From Paramacrobiotus metropolitanus (taxonomy: Eukaryota > Tardigrada > Eutardigrada > Parachela > Macrobiotidae), in NCBI RefSeq assembly GCF_019649055.1, contig NW_026570444.1, positions 1 to 64,000 of the forward strand: 64,000 nucleotides of DNA. The letters run 5' to 3'. The notes below the pieces were generated by a model, which saw nothing but the letters and a program-made list of their open reading frames with translations, was not told where the DNA came from and did not search any database. Below are positions 18,650 through 28,133 of this stretch, piece by piece (the first letter of the stretch is position 1; the number at the start of each line of letters is the position of its first letter). The position numbers and the translations under genes were made by a program.

Positions 18650-19894
18650 ATGAGCGGACTGCGGTTGGGAGTGGATATCGGACTGCACACGACCTCGTTG
18701 ACGTGGTTCGTCCACGGTGTGCCGCGTGTTCTGGCCTCGTTTCCCTCTACGGCCGCCCACAGCCCTGACCAAACCCACTGGTATTTCGGTGAGGAAGCGG
18801 ACAATTACCGGTGTCAGCCGGTTGCTTCCATCAGCCAGCTACTGCTGGAGTGCACTTTTAACAAAACGAAACCGGAGGTGCGAGTAACCGGGCTACTGGA
18901 CAAACTGTTCGCTTACATTAAGCGCATCGCGCAAACCGAAAGCCAGGAGAGTCTCCACGGCGTGGTAATGGTCTTATCGCATGGTCTGCACGCTTCGTCA
19001 CGGATCCGGAAAGCGATGGTGGACGCCTGGCGCAAGAACGGCGTCACGGACGTCCTTTGCTTTGCGGATACGGTGGCCATTCTGCTGTCGTACACCGCGC
19101 AGCTAACAGAACGTCAGTCCAATAATAAAACAGACCCGGCACCGGTTAATTTGCTGGTATGCATTGCCGATGCGGAGCATTTTCGGATGGATGTCTTTGA
19201 GGTGACTGGACACAACCAGGTTGTCAAGTATCAGAGTGATGTGTATATGCTGCGGAACTGTTTCCGGGATTTGCCGAAAGCCATAGCGGACGACATCCAT
19301 CAACATTTGCAGCGCGTCGGCATGCCGGCACTGAACGATTACTGGCTGGCGGATATGGCGGAACAGTGGACGGGCCAGATGGCCGTGTTTAACAGCCCCA
19401 GCGTCGGCACGGTCACCGTGTGCGCACCCAACCAGCAATTCTCCGTGCTGTACACACGGGAGGCCTACTTCGCGGTGCTGGAGACGGTTCTTCATTCCAT
19501 TCGCCAGCATGTCGTGACCGAGCAGACTAAGTTTGGTATCATGGACGCGGAGACCAGGAACATCAGCGGACACGTGGAGTGGTTACTGGTCGGGGGCAAC
19601 AGCCGGTGGACACAGTTGCGCGATGCGTTGCAGCAGCTAACGAACTGTCGTATGCTGGCCTGGACGATGGATTACCGGAACCTTCCTGAGGCATTCGGTG
19701 CCGCCATTGCCAGTCGCCTGGCGGGAGGCAGTGCGAGTGTCCACCGACAGTACCAGCTCTTTCGCCTGCAGGAAGGACTCTGGTTGGACCTGGATAAAAT
19801 ACTGGAGGGTAAACCATTGCATGACGCGAATAAGAGAGCAAAGTGGAGCCGGCGGAGAAGAAGCGGATACGTTGGTTATTCCAGCCGAATCTAA
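18650..19894 (+). CDS. Degenerate Hsp70-like (actin-fold ATPase domain) protein
   Basis: A single open frame; ATG 18650 (MSGLRLGVDIG) is chosen because family similarity begins there, giving 414 residues. It covers only the Hsp70 nucleotide-binding fold: phosphate-1 loop GVDIGLHTTSLTWF, the VVMVLSHGLHASSRIRKAM strand-helix with VLCFADTVAILLSYT corresponding to the INEPTAAALAYG region, and the adenosine loop WLLVGGNSRWTQLRDAL followed by PEAFGAAIAS. The phosphate-2 loop DLGGGT is replaced by CIADAEHF, so ATP hydrolysis is doubtful. The substrate-binding domain is absent and the end is Lys/Arg-rich. No intron. It resembles HSPA12/HSPA14-like divergent relatives more than chaperone Hsp70. No operon-like context. 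Confidence 0.72.
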   Translation: MSGLRLGVDIGLHTTSLTWFVHGVPRVLASFPSTAAHSPDQTHWYFGEEADNYRCQPVASISQLLLECTFNKTKPEVRVTGLLDKLFAYIKRIAQTESQESLHGVVMVLSHGLHASSRIRKAMVDAWRKNGVTDVLCFADTVAILLSYTAQLTERQSNNKTDPAPVNLLVCIADAEHFRMDVFEVTGHNQVVKYQSDVYMLRNCFRDLPKAIADDIHQHLQRVGMPALNDYWLADMAEQWTGQMAVFNSPSVGTVTVCAPNQQFSVLYTREAYFAVLETVLHSIRQHVVTEQTKFGIMDAETRNISGHVEWLLVGGNSRWTQLRDALQQLTNCRMLAWTMDYRNLPEAFGAAIASRLAGGSASVHRQYQLFRLQEGLWLDLDKILEGKPLHDANKRAKWSRRRRSGYVGYSSRI

Positions 19895-20265
19895 AGGTTT
19901 TCTCATGTGTTCGCTATTTCTGTCAACTTTCAAGACATACTAACGCGTCAGAATGTTTTTCAATGTTTAACAAAAATGTGTTTTATATGCTATTTCCAGT
20001 GAACGCTTTGCAGCAGATTTAACTGCTGCCGCGGGTTTAACGTTCATTGCATGGATTTCACTTAACAGTCCCGATTCCACACGGAAACAGTGTTATTTGC
20101 ATTAATAAGCGTCACAGTCTCCATTGTCTTAATAGGTTTAATACTTAATAAATGTATTTTGTTCAATTACCAAACAGAAATGTATTGACATTGTCACAAA
20201 GTCTTCGTGCAAAACTGCTTCACACTTTACTTACTAAAAATTAATATATTTGCCTTTGCAGGAAG
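19895..20265. other. Downstream region, no gene seen
   Basis: AT-rich; an AATAAA-type signal occurs near 20148 (TAATAAATG), plausible polyadenylation region of the Hsp70-like gene. Nothing else recognised. Confidence 0.4.
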
Positions 20266-20269
20266 TTGC

Positions 20270-20660
20270 TGTACTGTTACGAACACGCAATTTTCCAGGT
20301 ACACTGCGGTGCATACTGTGGATGTCTAAAACACTGATCCGCCTAGATTTCGGCGGTGAAGCTGGGCGGTCATCCGGAGGTCTTCGTTCGAAAGCTGTTA
20401 TTATTAACAACCTTGTCCCGTAATACCGTACCTGGCTTAAAGGTTCGGTTACGAAAAGGATGATTGCCGCTACACTGAGTCTGCAACAACAACCAATCTG
20501 CACATCTGACAAATAACAAACTTGTATCGGACTTTGCCATACGAGTACAGATGACTTAGCTAAGAGTACGAGTACAGAGTACTGGAGAAAAGCGATGAAA
20601 CACAACCGTGTAGAGGTCGATTTCTTGTTTTGAATGTTTTCCCTTGAGTTTGCACAATAC
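20270..20660 (+). repeat. Dispersed repeat, copy 2 of 3
   Basis: Matches 16510-17110 in order, including GGATGATTGCCGCTACACTG and the end GTCGATTTCTTGTTTTG followed by CCCTTGAGTT. Copy 3 is inverted at 27080-27590. Confidence 0.7.
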
Positions 20661-20834
20661 AGTTATGGTGTCAGTAATATTAGCCACCTATAGCCATGAT
20701 AACTTTCCGTTGCAATAAACTGTACTTTTCTTTTCGTAGTGACTTACGTTTTGTCTCTGGGTGGCAGCAAATTATCCAGACGATTAATGCGCAGCATCAC
20801 TAAACAACGCACGGAAAATAAATAATTAATTAAT

Positions 20835-21125
20835 TATTGTTTATTGTTTAATTAATTAATTAATTAAACAACGCACGGTTAATTCGACGGAAACAGTCGT
20901 ATACAGTGTGGCCGGTATAAAAGCACTGGGTAAAGGCACGTCAAATTAGATGGGCTATTTCTAGTTTGTAGTTGGCTATTTATTTGTTTGTAGTTGACTC
21001 CTTATAATCACGGGCGTTTGTACCAATATTGAATCTGGTGTTTACCGATGTACGGTGAATGCATTCACACCGGGAGATACCGAATAAAGCAAATTACTTA
21101 CTTTTTCGGGACGTCTGCATTAATT
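20835..21125. repeat. AT palindrome and segment shared with 41020-41100
   Basis: 20840-20870 is an almost perfect TTAATTAA palindrome between two copies of AAACAACGCACGG. The following stretch 20995-21095 (AATCACGGGCGT, TGCATTCACACCGGGAGATA) recurs inverted near 41025-41095, so a dispersed element lies here. No gene. Confidence 0.55.
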
Positions 21126-21139
21126 TTGTCCTATAAAGC

Positions 21140-22095
21140 AGGGTACAACCGTTGGGAAGCGATCCCTTCTGCGCCACTACGATGACCGTTCCGATGATGG
21201 AGAACGCCAGTAAAGCATCGCGGTGTCCGCCGCCATGAATGGTTCGTCCAGTAAGCATGGCCCACTGAACAAACCACTTGTGGCGGCGGACCGACTAGGC
21301 ATACGTCCCTTTCACGCCTTCGCGGCGTCAGATATCGATGTACGTCGAGGCGACACAGCCGAATGCGAAGTTACGAAAAAATGTCTCCTCAGGAAGGTCC
21401 CCGGGAGTCAAGTCCGAAGCGAGATCCGAGCGATGGAGGGTGTGGAATTTGGCTGCGTCTACTGTGTCTGTTTTGAAATTCGCCTTTTAATTAATTTCGT
21501 GAGAGATACAATAACTACCCAGTGGCGAAAAACAGAATTTTTTTATGGATAGGGGAATCTATATTTAAAAGGGCATGTGCCACCATAACTTTATTCTGGA
21601 AGTACAGCGGGCGCTTCCTGGTTTCGCCTTCCCACTGTCTTGAAGAAATATCCCCGATGGCTCACATCCCCGGTCAGGTCTTTCAAAGACCAAACCAGGG
21701 ATCTGCGCCATTTGGCTACCACTTGGGGCATTTGGGCCGTTATGCACCACTACATTGACCATTACTATCAGTATCAGGGAGCAGATCCGTTCGGAGACGG
21801 CGCGGGTGGACTGCTGGCTGCGTAGTGCGCATCCGCCTCCCAAGGCACGAATGGTAAGTTCAGTTTGCTCCGTTAACGGATAAAAGTGGACGTACGTCCA
21901 GTGAACTTATTGCATTAAGTGTGACCAATTTATATAAATATAATATAGACATCCGCGTTATATGTCCATCGAGATTGCAGCTCAATAATTATTTCATTCT
22001 ATGATTACTACTGCCTACTGTGTAGTCCGGATTTACCTTTGCATGATACCGCATGAACGACAGGGTGGCATTCTTACAGAAACGGTATGGATTTT
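21140..22095 (+). pseudogene. Scrambled fragments of the two-Ig family, duplicated block A
   Basis: Frames around 21370-21500 (KKCLLRKVPGSQVRSE) and 21590-21840 (FWKYSGRFLVSPSHCLEE, then TLTI and a WLR-like end) match parts of the second Ig domain of the intact copies, in the wrong order and with breaks. The whole block, including non-coding sequence to 22095, recurs at 25760-26960 with the same order, so it was duplicated around the Ig gene that lies between. Confidence 0.65.
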
Positions 22096-22177
22096 TTTGC
22101 ATTTAACTGTAATTAAGCAGTTGCCCAGCAACCGAAGCGGGGCCAGTCAGTCAGTTACTGGCTATCTGATGTTACTA

Positions 22178-22343
22178 AGGGTGGGTCTCACATTCAAAGC
22201 GAATCTAGTTGCGATACAGCAACTCCACCTCGCAAGGTGGCTTCGCGTACCGTATCTATGGGCGTGGCCACTGCAAACAACCACCTCGTGCGGTTGAGCA
22301 ACCGTACCATAACGAGATTCGCTTTGAATGTGAGACCCACCCT
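22178..22343. mobile_element. 166-bp MITE with 29-bp terminal inverted repeats
   Basis: The left end AGGGTGGGTCTCACATTCAA (22178) is the exact complement of the right end finishing TGAGACCCACCCT (22343), 29 bp in all. The related segment at 41960-41990 lacks it. A near-copy of a 17-bp stretch (ACTGGCTATCTGATGTT at 22157, ACTGGCTACGTGATGTT at 22347) flanks it. Confidence 0.9.
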
Positions 22344-23241
22344 AAAACTGGCTACGTGATGTTTCAGCCAATGGCAATTCGAAATCAGCAAAAATCTGGC
22401 CAAGGTGGAGTAGGCTCACCGAACAGCCGGCAAATGCGCGTGATGGCCAATAATTACTGGCATCGCTTCCGTTGCTGCGCAACTGGTTAATTCGACAAAA
22501 ACGTGACATGCATACAGCATACTTGTACAGTAATTTTCTTAATTTGGTATTAAACTGTACGGTAAGTATGCCATTTCATATTTTCGTCACCAGGCGTTAA
22601 AATTTCCTTGGCAAAACGAATTGAACCAAAGTGAATAGTTTTTACTGAAGAGGCTAAAAGCTTGGCTCATGACTTTCGCACCATAAATCATAAAATTAAT
22701 ATCAGAAGAAGAATTTCAATAAAATTCGAGAACAGGAACTGGAACCGGTGCAACCAACAGCCATCGCAGCAATGTACAAAAACCGGTTATTCCACGTTTA
22801 CAGATCCGAAAAATTTTGGATTGCCACAATTTTTATTTCTTTTAGCAACGGTTCTTAAGTTCTTAAAAATTAAGAACCGGAAGTTCTTAAGTTATAATAA
22901 CGGGCAACAGATTAAGTCAGACTTCACTTTTGCGCCGGTGTGGCAGAACTATTGAGACAAAGCATAGGTTCAGGTCGGCGGGACTGTTGATGCGTTGCGT
23001 CCGATCTGTTGATGAAAATCTACTTTCCTGACGGGCTATTATGTAGATTATCTATAATCAACGGATTGATATATCTGTTGGCTACAAACGCCCGTCATAC
23101 TGTCCCAGATAACACCATTAAGTCTCGGCAGATCTACAAATGAACAGCATATCCACGTCCCCGCAGGACACAGCGCCGGCTGGCTTTCCTGGTCAAAGAA
23201 CGACTCTGCGTATCCGGGGGAACGCGTCGCACGGGAGGATA

Positions 23242-25019
23242 ATGCGCAGCATGCGCTACAGCAATATTATCTTACTGGGAATACTGATCCGTGCGTCGGG
23301 ATGCGGCATCAACGGCTGTCCGTTCGGCGGTCAAAACCCCGGTAAGCCTGGACATTACCTACCCCTTAAATCAGTATACGAGTACAGTGCATAACCACAA
23401 AAAGTAAGTAGATATTCCGTTTAAACGCATATTACGCAAAAGTGCTAAGGAAGTGACCCGGAATATGGCCCCCCCCCGAATGCGTGTGCATGCAGTAAAA
23501 AAACACTAAAATCCACTTTTTTTTGTATTCCAAAAACCCTCAAAATCTCAAAAACACGTTCCTGTATTGATTTATGGGAATGTGAGGCCAGTTGCCTTTC
23601 TCGCACCCGGACAACCAGGAGTGTGACATTTCGCCGAGTTCTGAAGTATCGTTTCACCTCTAACTCCTCAACTGGATGTCAGGCGCACAAACGGCTTAAA
23701 ATCCATGGCTACACAATGTCATAAACAATGTACAACAGTGTTTGGAACAGCACGAAAGCAAAACTGTTTGTTCATGTACCAGAATTTCATATCATGCACC
23801 GCTCTTCTCATATATTAACGTTTCACTCTGAGAACCAGGTGCTGGCGATTTTTGCGTCAGAAAAAACACAGCGGTGCTGGCACAGAATGTGTTACTGCGG
23901 TACATGTACACTGTACACTATTTACTTTGTTAATTTGAGGAAACTCATTAAATTTCTGAACTGCAAGCCGACCGTCGGGTTTCCCCATCTTTGTATCTGC
24001 AGTTGATCTGCTGACTGGCTTATCAATCTGTCACCGCTTCAAAAAATTCATTAGCGAACTGTTACATTATACAGACTGTACAGGCTGCAGCACGAACACA
24101 GACAATACGCACCATATCACTAGTTCTGAGTTGCTCTAACTGCGTTGGACCAAAACCACTTTTGTATCGTTCATCGTATCAGGTGCCAGTATGTTACCCG
24201 ATATCGGATTGCATAATTGCAGTACAGCGTATGCGCCTCGACATGGACGTGGAGTGGGCCGAAGCCCGCATGACGGACAACATCGTCAACCTGATTATTC
24301 TGGAGGACACCGCCGACGCCGGTTCGACGGTTGAGCTGGCGCCCGATGCCGTCAGCCGAGTCCTCGTGGAAGGCTTCACAGGGTTCTTCTGTGACGCCGC
24401 AACGCAAGCAGTGGCGCAGCGCATCGTCTGGCGCCACCACAACGCCACCATCCACGCTGTTAATGCTCCGGATTCCCCTAGAGGTCAGTTCTATCAACAG
24501 TTCTCCACGGCCAACACCAGCTTCCTCATGATCAACAACGTCAACCGCGACGCCGCCGGGACGGTGGAGTGTCTACATCCCTGCGGCAGTGACCTTTGCG
24601 TCCTCCGCCAGTTTCACCTCCAGGTGGAACTGCGCGCTCAAGACGTCTTCGTGGAGCCCTTGTCCGATGTGTCTACGCCGCGATGGAGCTTCTCCATGAC
24701 GTGCAGCGGGCGCGTCGAATGCCGCCAGGCTCCTCCCATAAGGCACTTTATCTGGAAGTACGACGACTACTTCGTGGCGGCGCCCTATCCTTCTCTGCTG
24801 GGTGGGAACATCCATGGTCTTCTCAACGGCTCCGTCACATTCAACATGTCGGCGCCTAGCGCTGCTGATCCCTTTTGCGCCAGCACCCTGACTATCAGCA
24901 TAAGGGAAGAGGCCACACCCCGGTCGGCGCGGGTTGACTGCTGGCTGCGCACCCATCTCCGCCACCGCCACTGGTTTACCCAGTCGGCCTACGTGCACTA
25001 CGCGCCGCCTCTGCACTAG
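23242..25019 (+). CDS. Secreted protein with two Ig-like domains, copy A (two exons)
   Basis: Exon 1 is 23242-23341 and ends GGTAAGCC; exon 2 is 24223-25019 after AATTGCAG; both are phase 1, giving about 299 residues. Exon 1 encodes a signal peptide (SNIILLGILIRASGC) and GCPFGGQNP. Ig domain 1 shows FFCDA, IVWRHHNATI and NRDAAGTVEC, the classic Cys-Trp-DxAGxxxC pattern. Ig domain 2 shows FSMTCSGRVEC, HFIWKYDDYF, STLTISI and ARVDCWLR. Ends HYAPPLH. No transmembrane helix or GPI signal, so secretion is likely. The start is ATG 23242 or 23251. Function unknown; recognition or defence is only a guess based on the fold and the turnover of the family. Confidence 0.75.
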
Positions 25020-25760
25020 GTCTTTTTCGCCGCGATCAAACACCGCGTCACCCGATCTCTTTGACAGTGCAGGTAACACCCATATGGTGATCGGGTGCGT
25101 CTTCTCATCCGGTCATTATTGGCAGTTGTTGGCCACTAAAATAATGTATACGTTAATATGCATACCCGGTACCAGTAAGTGTTCACTGTTTGTAGTGCTG
25201 GCGTGCAAACGTGATTAACGCGTTAGATTACTACTGTAAGATATGTGTCTGTAGTGTGGTGGCCCCAGCCCCCAGGTGGCGCCGTTCGTAACTTGTGTTA
25301 CCTCCCGTGAATGGTTGTTTAGCGAAATGCTGCTTGCTTGCCTTTTTCCTGTACCATGTTTTGGCTGTCCATATCGTGTCAGAACTTAGAAAGTCCGAAA
25401 TTAGCCATTTTCGCGCAACTGTCATTTGTAATAAACTTGAGATACAAGGTTGGATTATGCTTTTACTCTTTTACTGCTACTTTAAAGTCTCTTTTTGCTA
25501 ATTGTGCGAATTGATATGCATTAACTGTTCGCAATCACTGGGGAAAAAATTAATAACAAGATGTTGCGCCCTGGCGCCAAGGAATGATGTAAAGACTGCT
25601 CTTGCACATGAAACAAAGATGCTGCCAATCAGAGTTCAGACGGACCCCGCAGATCTTGATAAATTAGATGGCCATTTTTTTCAGCCACCCGGTACATGCT
25701 TAATTTGTCGACAAGTTTTTGCATACTTACCGTACTCACAAGCATCATTCTGTGCACGTG
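25020..25760. other. Intergenic; part of the segmental duplication, no gene
   Basis: 25270-25400 matches 44800-44935. No exon recognised. Confidence 0.5.
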
Positions 25761-26960
25761 TCAGTGCATGCATGATAACGCAGGATGCAACTGTTTGAAA
25801 CCGATCCCTTCTGCGCCCGTACGTTGATTGTTAAGTACGATGAGGGAGGACGCCCATTACGCATCGCAGTGTCCGCCGCCGTGCAGTGGTCGCCCAGTGA
25901 ACGTTGTCGATTGAACTCGGCATACTTCCATGTCACGTACGTAAAGACGACACAACCGAATGCGAGGTTACGAAAAAATGTATCCTCAGGAAGGTCTCCG
26001 GGAGTTCTGGCAGAAGCGAGGATCGAGGGACTAAGGGTGCACGACTGGCTGTGTGTCCTGTGTGACTGTGTCCGTTCGGAAGTTCGCCTGTTCATTAATT
26101 TCGTGAAAGATTGGTGATGCACTGACTAGCAAAAAACAAATTTTTTCATGGATAGTCGAATCTGTAATTACAAGGTCACTTCTACGAGCAGGTAAGGAAC
26201 GGCAACAACCGTTGGTTCACATGGTCCTTATGGTCCACAAAGCCGGCGGGACACTGGGGTGTAGCGTGCCCTGCGGAAGACTAGAATTCACCGAATATTA
26301 ACCTTTCGCTGGGCATGCGACATGTGCTACTACAGCAGCTTTACCTGCAGTCTCCGGCTATCGCGACGTATTCACAGGACCCGGCTGCGCAAGTTCTCCT
26401 TTGAGGTGCAGCGTGTGCGTCGACTGCACGCTGGCCGGCATCTTCCCTCCTCAGTTTATTTGGAAGTACAGATACAATGGGAGCTTCCTGGGTTCGTCCT
26501 GTCGCTGCCTTGAAGAAATAGCCCAAACGGTTCCCATCCCCGGTCTGGTCTTCCATGTCAAATACCAAACCGGGGATTTTGAGTCATTAGGGTTACCACT
26601 TGGGGCATTTAATTGGGCCGCTCTGCGCCGCCACGCTGACCATCACTATGAGGGAGCAGACCCGTCGGGGGTCGGGGCGGGTGGACTGTTGGCTGCCCAT
26701 CCGCCTCCCATGGCACGAGTGGTAAGTTCAGTGGGCGTATGCCCACTTCGCCCTTTTAAGGGAGTAAAGTGGACGTCCGCCCAATGAACCTACTGCATTA
26801 AATGTGACCAATTTGTAAATACAATTATGACATCCGTGCGGTATGTCCATCGAGAATTGCAGCTTGATAATTAATTACTGTTCCCGATTTGCTGCATCTT
26901 TGTATGATACCGCATGAACGACTGGGTGGCAATTTTACAGAAGCAGTATGGTTTCTTTTT
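25760..26960 (+). pseudogene. Scrambled fragments of the two-Ig family, duplicated block B
   Basis: 25785-25950 reads ETDPFCARTLIVKYDE and NSAYFHVTYVK, matching the last third of Ig domain 2; 26440-26720 reads QFIWKYRYNGSFLGSS and later the TLTI/WLR-like end, matching its first part. Order is permuted as in block A (21140-22095), and the non-coding tail after 26705 is also shared. Multiple stops. Confidence 0.65.
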
Positions 26961-27079
26961 TGCATTTACATTTAACTATGTTGTTTAGCAATACTGCGCA
27001 TTACTCGTCTGGATAAGTTGCTGTCATACAGAGACAGGAGAGTAATTACGAAAAGAAAGTACAGTTCAATGCAACGCGA

Positions 27080-27590
27080 AGTTATCATGGCCATCTATAG
27101 GTGGCTAATACTTTGAACGCTACATAATGTGCAAACTCAAGGGAAAACAAGAAATCGACTTGTACCCGACTGCGTTTCATCGCTTTTCGAAGTTCGTACT
27201 CGCATTTATAGCCAGGTCATCTATATGGCAAAGCTCTATACAGATTTGTTATGGTTTTTCTTCGTCATTTTATTCCGATTACAATTTTTCGAATTCATCA
27301 TGTACCAACGTTCGTTCACTGATTCGGGTGTACTCAGAGGAGCAGATTTGTTATTGTGGCAGACCTAGTGTAGCGGCCATCGTCCATGGCGCAAAGGACG
27401 TGCTTTCTATACCTTTAAGCCAGAGTGTTACGGGACAAGGTTGTCAGTACAGGTGTCACAGTTCGACCGAAGAACTCCAGATGACTGCCAAGCTTCGCCG
27501 CCGAAATCTACTCGGTAGGCGGATCAGTGTTTAGAAGTCCGCAGTTCGCACCGCAGTGTACCTGGAAAATTACGTGTGCGTTACAGTATG
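27080..27590 (-). repeat. Dispersed repeat, copy 3 of 3 (inverted)
   Basis: The reverse complement matches 20270-20660, for example AACTCAAGGGAAAACAAGAA near 27132 and GACCTAGTGTAGCGGCCATC at 27361. No coding capacity. Confidence 0.7.
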
Positions 27591-27594
27591 TACA

Positions 27595-28133
27595 GGAACT
27601 TCCTGCGTCGGCAGAGTAATGTAATTCATTTTAGTAAGTTGTTCTGCACCGAAGGCTTGTGCTGTGCGTACATGCTCGCTCTGTACTTACATACACGTCC
27701 ACCGTACAATGCCAAGAGCGTAATCATTTTTGCTGTGCTTTGTTCCTGCGAGGGTGGTATTGGCACAGTCTGGAAATGTTTTCGTGTTTAAGTAGTAGAA
27801 CCTTTTTCGTGATCTACATTTTCAGGAAAAAAACGTTTGTTTCAGCTTTGATACTTGCGATCATGATGGAAATTTCGGCGCCGTTGCATGACTGTTCTAA
27901 ACACCTAAAAAACCGAAAAACGGTTTTTCGGTCCGGGTACCTGTTGACGGTATAACGCATGCCATTAGATTGTGTTCGCAAGCGCAAAAAAGCTTACGAT
28001 ATACGGTACGGTATACGATAGGCTCTTGCGCGTCATCATGGCGTACCCTTACCGGACCGTTCGACGATAGGATTGACGATGTGCAGTTTTATTTCATTAA
28101 AAGCGGTACCATCACAGTTTCAGAAAGAGTAAA
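27595..28133. other. Intergenic; 3' flank of the retrotransposon
   Basis: No gene seen. The non-LTR element's 3' untranslated tail probably covers about 28010-28133. No clear poly(A) tail at its end. Confidence 0.4.

Larger units (their letters stand above)
22100..25450 (+). repeat. Segmental duplication, partner of 41890-44950
   Basis: Flanking sequence, signal exon, intron, Ig exon and downstream sequence of the Ig gene are all found again in the same order at 41890-44950. Shared anchors include AGCAACCGAAGCGGGGCCAG upstream and TTAGCGAAATGC plus GTACCATGTTTTG downstream. The two copies differ by a MITE here and a foldback insertion there. Confidence 0.85.

Noticed and set aside
24194-25079. 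Minus-strand open frames across Ig copy A
   Set aside because: Shadows of the GC-rich coding exon.
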